Below are positions 30,556-43,162 of a stretch of 64,000 bases of DNA, one piece after another (within the stretch, counting starts at the first letter, position 1; each line of letters begins with the position of its first letter). The DNA is from Pseudomonas vanderleydeniana. GTDB lineage: Bacteria > Pseudomonadota > Gammaproteobacteria > Pseudomonadales > Pseudomonadaceae. The notes beneath the pieces are model-generated. The model was given only the letters and a program-made list of their open reading frames with translations. It did no database searches and was not told where the DNA came from. The position numbers and the translations under genes were made by a program. Where the stretch lies: NCBI RefSeq assembly GCF_014268755.2, contig NZ_CP077093.1, positions 1,290,001-1,354,000 on the forward strand, written 5' to 3'.

Positions 30556-31766
30556 ATTTCAATATCCTCAAGCCGTATCCGTCGCCGATCATCACCGGGC
30601 GTGGCATCGACGTCGACTTCCCGATGCTCGCCGGCTGCCTGGCGTTGCTCGGCCTCGGCCTGGTGATGATCACTTCGGCTTCCTCCGAAGTGGCCGCCGT
30701 GCAGTCGGGCAACGCGCTGTATCACATGATCCGCCACCTGATTTACCTGGCCATCGGCGTGGGCGCCTGCATCGCCACGATGATGGTGCCGATCGCCACC
30801 TGGCAGCGCATGGGTTTCATGATGCTGGTCGGCGCCTTCGGTCTGCTGGTGATGGTGCTGCTGCCGGGTATCGGCCGTGAAGTGAACGGTTCGATGCGCT
30901 GGATCGGTTTCAGCTTCTTCAACGTGCAACCTTCGGAAATCGCCAAGGTGTTCGTGGTGATCTACCTCGCCGGCTATCTGGTGCGCCGGCAGAAGGAAGT
31001 GCGCGAGAGCTGGATGGGTTTCTTCAAGCCTTTCGTCGTACTGCTGCCGATGGCCGGCCTGCTGCTAATGGAGCCGGACTTCGGTGCCACCGTCGTGATG
31101 ATGGGGGCGGCGGCGGCGATGTTGTTCCTCGGCGGCGTCGGGTTGTTGCGCTTCGGGCTGATGGTGTTGCTGGCGGTGGTCGCGGTGGTGGTGCTGATCA
31201 AGGCGCAACCCTACCGGATGGCGCGCCTGACGACCTTTACCGACCCTTGGGCCGACCAGTTCGGCTCCGGCTACCAGCTGACCCAGGCGCTGATCGCCTT
31301 CGGTCGTGGCGAGTGGCTGGGCGTGGGCCTGGGCAACAGCGTGCAGAAGCAGTTCTACCTGCCGGAAGCGCACACCGACTTCGTGTTCTCCGTGCTGGCC
31401 GAGGAGCTGGGTGCGGTGGGCTCGCTGTGCACCGTCGCGCTGTTCGTGTTCGTCAGCGTGCGCGCCATGTACATCGGCCTGTGGGCAGAGAAGGCCAAGC
31501 AGTTCTTTGCCGCCTATATGGCGTACGGCCTGGCGTTCCTGTGGATCGGCCAGTTCCTCATCAATATCGGTGTGAACGTCGGCCTGCTGCCGACCAAGGG
31601 CCTGACCCTGCCTTTCCTCAGCTACGGTGGCAGCTCCCTGGTGATCTGCTGTGCCTGTCTCGGCCTGTTGCTGCGGATCGAATGGGAGAGCCGCACCCAC
31701 CTGGGTAGTGAAGAGATGGAGTTCGATGAAAGCGACTTTGCGGAGGACACTCCCCATGGGCGCTAA
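30552..31766 (+). CDS. ftsW: Peptidoglycan glycosyltransferase FtsW
   Basis: 404 residues, SEDS family with about ten transmembrane helices (GCLALLGLGLVMITSASS, PSEIAKVFVVIYLAGYLVRR, LLLMEPDFGATVVM, AHTDFVFSVLAEELGAVG, GLLPTKGLTLPFLSYGGSS). It polymerises septal glycan with FtsI. The ATG at 30552 overlaps the murD TGA; the 3' end overlaps murG by 11 bases. Confidence 0.97.
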   Translation: MNFNILKPYPSPIITGRGIDVDFPMLAGCLALLGLGLVMITSASSEVAAVQSGNALYHMIRHLIYLAIGVGACIATMMVPIATWQRMGFMMLVGAFGLLVMVLLPGIGREVNGSMRWIGFSFFNVQPSEIAKVFVVIYLAGYLVRRQKEVRESWMGFFKPFVVLLPMAGLLLMEPDFGATVVMMGAAAAMLFLGGVGLLRFGLMVLLAVVAVVVLIKAQPYRMARLTTFTDPWADQFGSGYQLTQALIAFGRGEWLGVGLGNSVQKQFYLPEAHTDFVFSVLAEELGAVGSLCTVALFVFVSVRAMYIGLWAEKAKQFFAAYMAYGLAFLWIGQFLINIGVNVGLLPTKGLTLPFLSYGGSSLVICCACLGLLLRIEWESRTHLGSEEMEFDESDFAEDTPHGR

Positions 31767-32818
31767 CGTACTGATCATGGCCGGTGGTACCGGCGGCCAC
31801 GTGTTCCCGGCCCTGGCCTGTGCCCGTGAGTTCCAGGCCCGCGGTTTCACCGTGCACTGGCTCGGCACGCCACGTGGCATCGAGAACGAGCTGGTGCCCA
31901 ATGCCGGCCTGCCACTGCACCTGATCAACGTCGCCGGCCTGCGTGGCAAGGGCAAGCTGTCGCTGCTCAAGGCACCGTTCGTGCTGCTGCGGGCGGTCTG
32001 GCAGGCGCGCAAGGTGATTCGCCAACTCAAGCCGGTCTGCGTGCTGGGCTTCGGTGGTTATGTCACCGGTCCCGGTGGCGTCGCCGCGCGTCTGGCTGGC
32101 GTGCCGGTGATCGTGCACGAGCAGAACGCCGTGGCGGGTACCGCCAATCGGCTGCTGGTGCCCTTGGCGGCCCGGGTCTGCGAAGCTTTCCCGAACACCT
32201 TCGGGGCCTCGGGCAAGCGTCGTACCACCGGCAACCCGGTGCGTCCGGAGCTGTTCCTGGAAACCCCGCGCCAGGCCCTGGGCGGTCGCCCGGCGCGCCT
32301 GCTGATCCTCGGCGGCAGCCTTGGCGCCGAACCGTTGAACAAGCTGCTGCCCGAAGCACTGGCCCAGGTGCCGGTCGAATACCGTCCGGAGGTGTTCCAC
32401 CAGGCCGGTCGCAATCACGACGAAGTGACCGCCGAACGCTACAAGGCGGCGGGCGTCGAGGCGCAGGTAGCGCCGTTTATCAAGGACATGGCCCAGGCTT
32501 ATGGCTGGGCCGACCTGGTGGTCTGCCGCGCAGGCGCGCTGACCGTCAGTGAACTGGCGGCTGCCGGTCTGCCCTCGTTGCTGGTGCCTCTGCCCCATGC
32601 GATCGACGACCACCAGACCCGCAATGCCGAATATTTGGCCGGGGAGGGCGCTGCCTTCCTGCTGCCGCAAAGAACGACTGGCGCCGCCGATCTGGCGGCA
32701 CGCCTGACAGAGGTTTTGATGCAACCGGAACGACTGAACACCATGGCGAGCACCGCACGCCGCCTGGCCAAGCCCGATGCCACCCGCACCGTCGTCGAGA
32801 TCTGCCTGGAGGTGGCTC

Positions 32819-32826
<8 letters not shown>
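31756..32826 (+). CDS. murG: Lipid II synthase MurG
   Basis: 356 residues, GT-B fold. [20 protein letters not shown] is the N-terminal G loop; [35 protein letters not shown] and [21 protein letters not shown] and [35 protein letters not shown] follow. Transfers GlcNAc to lipid I at the inner face of the membrane. ATG 31756 lies inside the ftsW end, with GGAGGACA before it. Confidence 0.97.
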
Positions 32827-35244
<2,418 letters not shown>

Positions 35245-35250
35245 CGAGCC

Positions 35251-36120
35251 ATGCACGGCGCGCAGATTCGTCATCAGCCACCCGGTTCCGGCCGTAACAA
35301 GCCGGTCCCGCGGGGCGCCAGTCGAATGGTGGCCAAGGAGCCGGTGTCGGTGCGCATGCCAAAAGCCAATTTCGGCTTTTTCAAGCGCCTGATGTGGCCG
35401 GTACTGCTGGTGGCGCTGGGCTTCGGCACCTACGAAGGTGCCCAGCGCCTGCTGCCCTATGCGGATCGGCCGATCAGCAAGATCAACGTGCAGGGCGACC
35501 TGAGCTACATCAGCCAGCAGGCGGTGCAGCAGCGGATCGCACCGTATGTCGCGGCGAGCTTCTTCACCATCGACCTGGCGAGCATGCGCGCCGAGTTGGA
35601 AACCATGCCGTGGATCGCCCACGCCGAAGTCCGCCGGGTATGGCCGGACCAGGTGGTGATCCGGCTGGAAGAGCAGTTGCCGGTGGCCCGTTGGGGCGAC
35701 GAGGCGTTGTTGAACAACCAGGGCCAGGCGTTCGCGCCACGGGAACTGGCGAACTACGAACATCTGCCGCAGCTGTTCGGCCCGCAGCGGGCCCAGCAGC
35801 AGGTGATGCAGCAGTACCAGGTGCTGAGCCAGATGTTGCGCCCGCTGGGCTTCTCCATCGCCCGGCTGGAGCTGCGGGAACGGGGCAGCTGGTTCCTGAC
35901 CACCGGTGCCGGCAGTTCGGGCCCTGGCATCCAGTTGTTGTTGGGTCGCGACCACCTGGTCGAGAAGATGCGCCGTTTCATTGCCATTTATGAAAAAACG
36001 CTGAAAGAACAGATTACGAACATTGCCAGCATCGATCTGCGCTACGCCAACGGCCTGGCCGTCGGATGGCGGGAACCTGTGGCACCCGTAGCGGCCAAAC
36101 CCGCCGTTGCGAAGAATTAA
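35251..36120 (+). CDS. ftsQ: Cell division protein FtsQ
   Basis: 289 residues: basic cytoplasmic tail, one membrane helix ([22 protein letters not shown]), a POTRA domain ([28 protein letters not shown]) and the FtsQ beta domain ([31 protein letters not shown]). It scaffolds FtsL-FtsB and recruits FtsW/I. Begins 6 bases after ddlB. Confidence 0.95.
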   Translation: MHGAQIRHQPPGSGRNKPVPRGASRMVAKEPVSVRMPKANFGFFKRLMWPVLLVALGFGTYEGAQRLLPYADRPISKINVQGDLSYISQQAVQQRIAPYVAASFFTIDLASMRAELETMPWIAHAEVRRVWPDQVVIRLEEQLPVARWGDEALLNNQGQAFAPRELANYEHLPQLFGPQRAQQQVMQQYQVLSQMLRPLGFSIARLELRERGSWFLTTGAGSSGPGIQLLLGRDHLVEKMRRFIAIYEKTLKEQITNIASIDLRYANGLAVGWREPVAPVAAKPAVAKN

Positions 36121-36134
36121 GAAGAGGCAGGACC

Positions 36135-37400
36135 ATGGCAAACGTGCAAAGCGGCAAAATGATCGTCGGACTGGATATCGGCACCTCCAAGGTGGTGGCG
36201 CTGGTAGGCGAGGTCGCGGCCGATGGCACAGTGGAAATCGTCGGTATCGGTACCCATCCTTCCCGCGGCCTGAAGAAGGGCGTGGTGGTGAACATCGAGT
36301 CCACCGTCCAGTCGATCCAGCGTGCGGTGGAAGAGGCGCAACTGATGGCCGGCTGCCGGATCCACTCGGCGTTCGTCGGCGTGGCGGGTAATCACATCCG
36401 CAGCCTGAACTCCCATGGCATCGTCGCCATTCGCGACCGCGAAGTCAGCTCGGCGGACCTGGAACGCGTACTCGATGCGGCCCAGGCCGTGGCGATTCCG
36501 GCTGATCAGCGGGTCCTGCACACCCTGCCGCAGGACTATGTGATCGACAACCAGGAAGGCGTGCGCGAGCCGCTGGGCATGTCCGGCGTACGCCTGGAAG
36601 CCAAGGTTCACGTGGTCACCTGCGCGGTGAACGCGGCACAGAACATCGAGAAGTGCGTGCGCCGTTGCGGCCTGGAAATCGACGACATCATCCTCGAGCA
36701 ATTGGCCTCGGCCTACTCGGTGCTGACCGACGACGAGAAAGAGCTGGGCGTGTGCCTGGTGGACATCGGCGGCGGTACCACCGACATCGCCATCTTCACC
36801 GAAGGCGCGATCCGCCATACCGCGGTAATCCCGATCGCCGGCGACCAGGTGACCAACGACATCGCCATGGCGTTGCGCACCCCGACCCAGTACGCCGAGG
36901 AGATCAAGATTCGCTACGCCTGCGCCCTGGCCAAGCTGGCCGGTGCCGGCGAGACCATCAAGGTCCCGAGCGTCGGTGATCGTCCGCCACGCGAGCTGTC
37001 CCGCCAGGCCCTGGCCGAAGTGGTCGAGCCACGCTACGACGAACTGTTCACGCTGATCCAGGCCGAGCTGCGTCGCAGCGGCTACGAAGACCTGATTCCG
37101 GCCGGCATCGTGCTGACCGGCGGTACCTCGAAGATGGAAGGCGCGGTCGAGCTGGCCGAGGAAATTTTCCACATGCCGGTCCGCCTGGGTGTTCCGCACA
37201 CCGTCAAGGGCCTGTCCGACGTGGTCCGCAACCCGATCTATTCAACTGGTGTGGGGCTGTTGCTGTATGGGCTGCAAAAGCAGTCGGATGGCATTCCCCT
37301 GTCCGGTTACAACAGCGGCAACAGAAACGACTATCGCGATGAAGAACAGAAGGCTCCTGTATTCGAGCGCCTGAAGCGCTGGGTACAGGGCAACTTTTAA
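36135..37400 (+). CDS. ftsA: Cell division protein FtsA
   Basis: 421 residues, actin-like ATPase (IVGLDIGTSKVVALVGEV phosphate 1, VDIGGGTTDIAIFTEG phosphate 2, GIVLTGGTSKMEGAVELAEE adenosine), and a C-terminal amphipathic membrane-targeting helix (PVFERLKRWVQGNF). It tethers FtsZ to the membrane. ATG 36135 has GAGGCAGGACC upstream. Confidence 0.97.
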   Translation: MANVQSGKMIVGLDIGTSKVVALVGEVAADGTVEIVGIGTHPSRGLKKGVVVNIESTVQSIQRAVEEAQLMAGCRIHSAFVGVAGNHIRSLNSHGIVAIRDREVSSADLERVLDAAQAVAIPADQRVLHTLPQDYVIDNQEGVREPLGMSGVRLEAKVHVVTCAVNAAQNIEKCVRRCGLEIDDIILEQLASAYSVLTDDEKELGVCLVDIGGGTTDIAIFTEGAIRHTAVIPIAGDQVTNDIAMALRTPTQYAEEIKIRYACALAKLAGAGETIKVPSVGDRPPRELSRQALAEVVEPRYDELFTLIQAELRRSGYEDLIPAGIVLTGGTSKMEGAVELAEEIFHMPVRLGVPHTVKGLSDVVRNPIYSTGVGLLLYGLQKQSDGIPLSGYNSGNRNDYRDEEQKAPVFERLKRWVQGNF

Positions 37401-37455
37401 AGTTTCAAAGCAGTAGAAGTAGGCGAAAAACTAGAGAAATGAAAGGAGAGGGAAC

Positions 37456-38652
37456 ATGTTCGAACTCGTAGACAACGTCCCACAAAGCCCGGTAATCAAG
37501 GTTATCGGTGTCGGCGGTGGCGGCGGCAACGCCGTCAACCACATGGTCAAGACCAACATCGAAGGCGTCGAGTTCATCTGCGCCAACACCGATGCCCAGG
37601 CGCTGAAGAACATCGGCGCGCGGACCATCCTGCAACTGGGTACCGGTGTGACCAAGGGCCTGGGCGCAGGTGCCAACCCGGAAGTCGGTCGCCAGGCCGC
37701 CCTGGAAGACCGTGAGCGCATCGCCGAAGTGCTGCAGGGCACCAACATGGTGTTCATCACCACCGGCATGGGCGGCGGTACCGGTACCGGTGCAGCGCCG
37801 ATCATCGCCGAAGTGGCCAAGGAAATGGGCATCCTCACCGTTGCGGTGGTGACCCGTCCGTTCCCGTTCGAAGGCCGCAAGCGCATGCAGATCGCCGATG
37901 AAGGCATCCGTGCACTGAGCGAAAGCGTCGACTCGTTGATCACCATTCCCAACGAGAAGCTGCTGACCATCCTGGGCAAGGACGCCAGCCTGCTGTCGGC
38001 GTTCGCCAAGGCCGACGACGTGCTGGCCGGTGCCGTTCGCGGTATCTCCGACATCATCAAGCGTCCGGGCATGATCAACGTCGACTTCGCCGACGTGCGT
38101 ACCGTGATGAGCGAAATGGGCATGGCGATGATGGGCACTGGCTGCGCCAGCGGTCCAAACCGTGCACGTGAAGCCACCGAGGCGGCGATCCGCAACCCGC
38201 TGCTGGAAGACGTCAACCTGCAGGGCGCCCGCGGCATCCTGGTCAACATCACCGCAGGCCCGGACCTGTCGCTGGGTGAATACTCCGACGTGGGTAGCAT
38301 CATCGAGGCCTTCGCCTCGGAAGCGGCCATGGTCAAGGTCGGTACCGTCATCGATCCGGACATGCGCGACGAGCTGCACGTGACCGTGGTTGCCACCGGC
38401 CTGGGGGCCCGTATCGAGAAGCCTGTGAAGGTCATCGACAACACCCTGCAGACCGCCAGCCAGCCAGCTGCCACCCAGGCACCGGCTGCCGCCCGTCAGG
38501 AACTGCCGTCGGTGAACTACCGTGACCTGGACCGTCCGACCGTCATGCGCAACCAGGCCCAGGCCGGTGCTGCGACTGCCGCGAAGATGAATCCACAGGA
38601 TGATCTGGACTATCTGGATATCCCGGCCTTCCTGCGTCGTCAGGCCGATTGA
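37456..38652 (+). CDS. ftsZ: Cell division GTPase FtsZ
   Basis: 398 residues. GTP signature GGGTGTGAAPI, N-terminal VIGVGGGGGNAVNHMV, T7-loop region NVDFADVRTVMSEMG, a linker rich in Ala/Gln, and the conserved C-terminal peptide DYLDIPAFLRRQ that binds FtsA and ZipA. Forms the Z ring. A strong GAAAGGAG ribosome site sits before ATG 37456, in line with the high level needed. Confidence 0.98.
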   Translation: MFELVDNVPQSPVIKVIGVGGGGGNAVNHMVKTNIEGVEFICANTDAQALKNIGARTILQLGTGVTKGLGAGANPEVGRQAALEDRERIAEVLQGTNMVFITTGMGGGTGTGAAPIIAEVAKEMGILTVAVVTRPFPFEGRKRMQIADEGIRALSESVDSLITIPNEKLLTILGKDASLLSAFAKADDVLAGAVRGISDIIKRPGMINVDFADVRTVMSEMGMAMMGTGCASGPNRAREATEAAIRNPLLEDVNLQGARGILVNITAGPDLSLGEYSDVGSIIEAFASEAAMVKVGTVIDPDMRDELHVTVVATGLGARIEKPVKVIDNTLQTASQPAATQAPAAARQELPSVNYRDLDRPTVMRNQAQAGAATAAKMNPQDDLDYLDIPAFLRRQAD

Positions 38653-38683
38653 TGGAATGTATCAGGAGTATTAGGGTGATTGG

Positions 38684-38712
38684 TGTTCAGCAAAGGTCTG
38701 GTCTGATATTAT
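38684..38712 (+). promoter_or_regulatory. Candidate lpxC promoter
   Basis: TGTTCA (38684-38689), 17 bases, TATTAT (38707-38712), 50 bases before lpxC. Good -10, weak -35. Confidence 0.4.
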
Positions 38713-38728
38713 CGCCAGCCTTTGTTGA

Positions 38729-39676
<948 letters not shown>

Positions 39677-39700
39677 CGACTTCTCCTTTTGTTGTTCTTC

Positions 39701-39729
39701 AAAGGCTGCCTTCGGGCAGCCTTTTTTTA
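39701..39729. terminator. Bidirectional terminator lpxC / diguanylate cyclase
   Basis: AAAGGCTGCC - TTCG - GGCAGCCTTTTTTT: a very stable UUCG tetraloop hairpin with T-run on the plus strand. The minus-strand cyclase gene ends at its edge. Confidence 0.93.
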
Positions 39730-41250
39730 TGCCTGGGCTTCGGCATCGGCTGCGTGCACCACCTGGTCGCGGCCGTGGTACTTGGCGTGATACAGCGCCT
39801 GGTCGGCCGCCTGCACCAGTTGGTCGAGCCTGGCTCCGCCGGCAACGGCCTCACGGGAAACCCAGCGGGTACTGGCGCCGATGCTGACACTGATGGGCGA
39901 GGCATCGGCGAGCAGGGGCGGTATCTGCCGGATGGCGTGCCTGATCTTCTCGGCCAGGCAGCGTGCGCCGGCTTCGTCGGTCTGTGGCAGGATCACCGCG
40001 AACTCCTCGCCGCCGTAACGGGCGAGCAGATCGCCCGGGCGACGGATGTTGTCACCGATCACCCGGGCAATCTGGCGCAACGCCTCGTCACCCATCGGAT
40101 GACCGTGGCGGTCATTGAATGCCTTGAAGTGGTCGGCGTCGATCATCAGCAGTGACAACGGCTGTCCCGAGCGTTGCGCGCGGTTCCACTCGCGCTGCAG
40201 CGACTGGTCCAGCGCCCGGCGGTTGGCGACGCCGGTGAGGCTGTCGGTGGTGGCCAATTCGGCCAGCTCCTGTTCGGCCCGCTGGCGCAGGCGCAGTTCC
40301 CGTGCCAGCAGCCAGCTCAGCCACAACAGTCCGAAACACAGTGCGCCCGTGGCGCTGCCCACCAGCCAGGTGGTACGTCGCCAGGCGGCATAGACTTCTT
40401 CCTCCGACAGGGCCACGACCACGATCAATGGCAATTCGCCGACCTGGGAGAAGGTATACAGGCGCTGGCGGCCGTCGTTGCCCGAAATACCGCTGAAGCT
40501 GCCGTTGCCCTCGCGCACGATGCGCAGGAAGTTGGGACGCTGGCTGAAATCCTTGCCGACCATGTCGGCGCTCATCAGCGGTTCCTGGGCGAGCAGAATG
40601 CCGTCGCTGCTGAGCAGGTTGACGGTGCTGCTGGCACCGATGTTCAGGGTCTTGAACAGGTCATTGAAATAGCTCAGGCGTATGGCGGCCCTGGCCACGC
40701 CGAGAAAATCGCCTTCGGGTGACGAGACCCGGCGACTGAAGCTGATGCGCCAGTCGACGATCCGTCCGCGGGCCAGGAACGGGTGACTGATCATCATCGC
40801 CGGGCTCGGGTTGTCGACGTGGGTCTTGAAGTATTCGCGGTCGGCGAAATTGCCTGGCCGGGGCTCGATCGAGGTCGAGTCGGCAATCACCTCGCCGTGC
40901 TTGTCGAGCAGCAGGATGTCGCCTTTCTGCGGGGCGGCCGTGGCACTGTCGAACAGCGCCAGGTGGCGGATCTGCGGCGAGACCTGCTTGAGATCCTCGC
41001 GTCGTGAGGCGGCGATCAGGTCCTGCAGGGACCTGTCGTAGAGTTCGGCGTTGCGCAGCAGGTCGGCATCGATCAGTTGCACGATGTTCGTCGCGGCGCG
41101 CGTGGCGAACAGCTCAGCGCTGCCACGCTCGCGAATCAGCAGATAGATGACGATACCGAGGATCGCGCTGACGCTCAGGCCGCTGCCGAGTATCAGCAAC
41201 AGGCGAGGCAATGCCGAACGGCTTGAAGAATGATTGATGGCAAACCTCAC
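39727..41250 (-). CDS. Membrane-anchored diguanylate cyclase with periplasmic PDC/Cache sensor
   Basis: 507 residues. Two membrane helices (LLLILGSGLSVSAILGIVIYLL near 17-38 and LVGSATGALCFGLLWLSWLLA near 298-318) enclose a periplasmic double-Cache-like domain (DREYFKTHVDNP, ISFSRRVSSPEGDFLGVARAAI). The C-terminal GGDEF domain has an active GGEEF site (ARYGGEEFAVILP) and an inhibitory RxxD motif (RPGD) five residues before it, so it should make c-di-GMP with product inhibition. The ligand is unknown. Confidence 0.92.
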   Translation of the reverse strand: MRFAINHSSSRSALPRLLLILGSGLSVSAILGIVIYLLIRERGSAELFATRAATNIVQLIDADLLRNAELYDRSLQDLIAASRREDLKQVSPQIRHLALFDSATAAPQKGDILLLDKHGEVIADSTSIEPRPGNFADREYFKTHVDNPSPAMMISHPFLARGRIVDWRISFSRRVSSPEGDFLGVARAAIRLSYFNDLFKTLNIGASSTVNLLSSDGILLAQEPLMSADMVGKDFSQRPNFLRIVREGNGSFSGISGNDGRQRLYTFSQVGELPLIVVVALSEEEVYAAWRRTTWLVGSATGALCFGLLWLSWLLARELRLRQRAEQELAELATTDSLTGVANRRALDQSLQREWNRAQRSGQPLSLLMIDADHFKAFNDRHGHPMGDEALRQIARVIGDNIRRPGDLLARYGGEEFAVILPQTDEAGARCLAEKIRHAIRQIPPLLADASPISVSIGASTRWVSREAVAGGARLDQLVQAADQALYHAKYHGRDQVVHAADAEAQA

Positions 41251-41294
41251 GGGGCTCGGGGGTGATGGGCGCCGGTATGAAGCCCCAACTGCAA

Positions 41295-41323
41295 GAAGGC
41301 CAGCATCAGGGGCTGGCCTTTTT
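41295..41323. terminator. Terminator hairpin downstream of oprD-family gene
   Basis: GGCCAGC (41298-41304) pairs with GCTGGCC (41312-41318). TTTTT follows on the plus strand; on the minus strand TTCTT follows, enough for the porin transcript. Confidence 0.6.
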
Positions 41324-41331
41324 AGCGAATG

Positions 41332-42654
41332 CTAGAAGATATTCACCGGGTAGTCGACGATGACCCGATATTCGTCGACGTCCCGATCCACCGCCGAGTA
41401 GCCGCCGCTGCCGCGGTTGGTCGCCCACTGCAGGCGCAGCGCCAGATCCCTCGCCCGACCATCCTGCACCACGTACTGGATGTCCAGGTCGCGTTCCCAG
41501 TGCCGCGCGTGCGTGCCGTCGGCGCTGTACCAGCTGGCGTAGCCGCGGCTGCCCTGGTCGGCGCTGCTCAGGTCCAGGGTTCCGCGGGAGTAGGAGATCG
41601 CCGAGGTCAGGCCCGGCAGGCCGAGGCCGGCGAAATCGTAGGCGTACTTGAGTTTCCACGAGCGCTCGCCAGGCCCGTTGAAGTCCGAATACTGCTGGGA
41701 GTTGTCGAGGAAGATGCTGTCGCCCTGGTTGATGTAGTCGAAGGGCGTATTGCCGTTCACCCGCTGGTAGGCGGCGGTCAGGCTGTGGCTGCCGACACCC
41801 AGGGTCAGGTGCAGGCTGTAGGTGTTGTTGTCGATGTGTCCGAGCAGGGCCTGGCCAGTGTCGCGGGTGTGATAGGCATGCAGCCCGGGATTGAGGCTCA
41901 CTCCGTCAGCGAGTGTCCAGGTGTAGTCCAGGTCATAGTAGTACTGGTTCCAGATGTCCTTGAGCGTGGCCGCGTACAGATTGCTGGTCAGGCCGGGAGT
42001 ACCGCTCCAGGAAGCGCCGAGCCAGTCCAGGTGACGGCTTTCGCGAGCGTCGGGCAGGCTGCCGTAGGCGGTGCCGATGCGCCGGTGGCCGCTCTGGTTG
42101 TAGAGCTTGGTGAAGCTGGCCCGGCCGCCTTCGAGCAGCAGCCCGTCGACGCTGTGGTTGGCCAGGCTGAAACCGCGGAAGGTTTGCGGCAGCATGCGTG
42201 TGCGGCCACCCGCGATCACCGGGTTGCCCAGGAACAGGTCGCCGGCCTTGAGTTCGCTGTCGAGGGCACGCAGCTTGAGGGTGCCGCCAGCGGTGGAGAA
42301 TGATCCCGGCGCCTTGCCGCTGCCATCGCTGACCGGCAGGAGGCTGGAGCCGTCGGTGCCGCCACCGCCGTCCAGCTTGAGCCCGAGTAGGGCGTGGGCA
42401 TCGAGCCCGAAACCCACGACACCGGGGGTATAGCCCGATTCGAAGAGACCGATGAAGCCCTGGCCCCATTCCTTGCTGTCATCGACATGCTGGTCGCGGC
42501 GGTCGCGGTTCATGTAGTAGTTGCGGGTATTGAGCCGGAGGCTCGAACCTTCGATGAAACCGTCGCCGGTGGGAGTGTCGGCGGCCTGGGCGGCGTTCGA
42601 CATCGTTGCAGCCAGAGCAATGAAGATCGGGCTGAGTGAGTGGGCAGTCTTCAT
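41332..42654 (-). CDS. OprD-family outer-membrane porin
   Basis: 440 residues. Signal peptide ([12 protein letters not shown]), then [19 protein letters not shown], the N-terminal OprD hallmark, [35 protein letters not shown], and an 18-strand barrel pattern ending in an aromatic residue ([11 protein letters not shown]-terminal Phe). These are substrate-specific porins for amino acids, peptides or aromatic acids; the substrate of this one cannot be read from the sequence. Confidence 0.93.
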   Translation of the reverse strand: MKTAHSLSPIFIALAATMSNAAQAADTPTGDGFIEGSSLRLNTRNYYMNRDRRDQHVDDSKEWGQGFIGLFESGYTPGVVGFGLDAHALLGLKLDGGGGTDGSSLLPVSDGSGKAPGSFSTAGGTLKLRALDSELKAGDLFLGNPVIAGGRTRMLPQTFRGFSLANHSVDGLLLEGGRASFTKLYNQSGHRRIGTAYGSLPDARESRHLDWLGASWSGTPGLTSNLYAATLKDIWNQYYYDLDYTWTLADGVSLNPGLHAYHTRDTGQALLGHIDNNTYSLHLTLGVGSHSLTAAYQRVNGNTPFDYINQGDSIFLDNSQQYSDFNGPGERSWKLKYAYDFAGLGLPGLTSAISYSRGTLDLSSADQGSRGYASWYSADGTHARHWERDLDIQYVVQDGRARDLALRLQWATNRGSGGYSAVDRDVDEYRVIVDYPVNIF

Positions 42655-42723
42655 GACTGTTGAGCTCCTTGGGTCGATGAAACGGTCGTTCTTGTTGTGT
42701 AACGCGGGGTGCAGCCAAAAATA

Positions 42724-42751
42724 AAAAAAGCCGCTGTGTCAGCGGCTTTTG
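42724..42751 (-). terminator. Intrinsic terminator between small secreted protein and porin genes
   Basis: AAAAGCCGCTG - ACA - CAGCGGCTTTTTTT on the minus strand ends the upstream small gene before the porin promoter. Seven T on that strand. Confidence 0.9.
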
Positions 42752-42812
42752 AAACCATCGATCACGGGCAGGAACTGGATCGATGGAGAGGGAAACGGTC
42801 TCTGGGTATGGC

Positions 42813-43034
42813 TCAGCTGTCCTTGGCGCTGTCCGGCTGACCCGCGCTTACCGAACTGTGCTGCTCTGGCATGCGGCTTTTGGCCTTGGCGGTCATCTCG
42901 GCGCGGTCCTGGCGGGCAGCGGCCCGGGCGGCGTTCTGTGCGACGAAGGACTGGGATTCCTCGGCGTGAGCCAGAGGTGACAACATGACGGCGCTGAGGA
43001 CAAAGAGACTGGCCACACCCATGGAACTGGACAT
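42813..43034 (-). CDS. Small secreted Ala/Gln-rich protein, unknown function
   Basis: 73 residues from ATG 43034 (MSSSMGVASLFVLSAVMLSPLAHA, a clear Sec signal), mature part about 49 residues: EESQSFVAQNAARAAARQDR and a tail rich in Ala, Ser, Lys and Gln. AAGAAGG lies 9 bases upstream; an in-frame ATG at 43058 is possible but would put eight residues before the signal. Own terminator follows. Similar short exported proteins occur in pseudomonads without a known role. Confidence 0.65.
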   Translation of the reverse strand: MSSSMGVASLFVLSAVMLSPLAHAEESQSFVAQNAARAAARQDRAEMTAKAKSRMPEQHSSVSAGQPDSAKDS

Positions 43035-43162
43035 TTCAAGAACCTTCTTGCAGAGCAAGTGCTGTTTGGTGAGGCAAGGATAAGGGGCTTGATGGGGTGG
43101 AAAAAGACCGCTCCGCTTGAAGGACTGTTACGTTTCGGGCAACAGTCGCTGTCGAGGGAGCG

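Noticed and set aside
43123..43147. GACTGTT/AACAGTC hairpin after the sensor kinase as a terminator
   Set aside because: Loop of 11 bases and the T-run on the minus strand is about 17 bases away; too weak to list.
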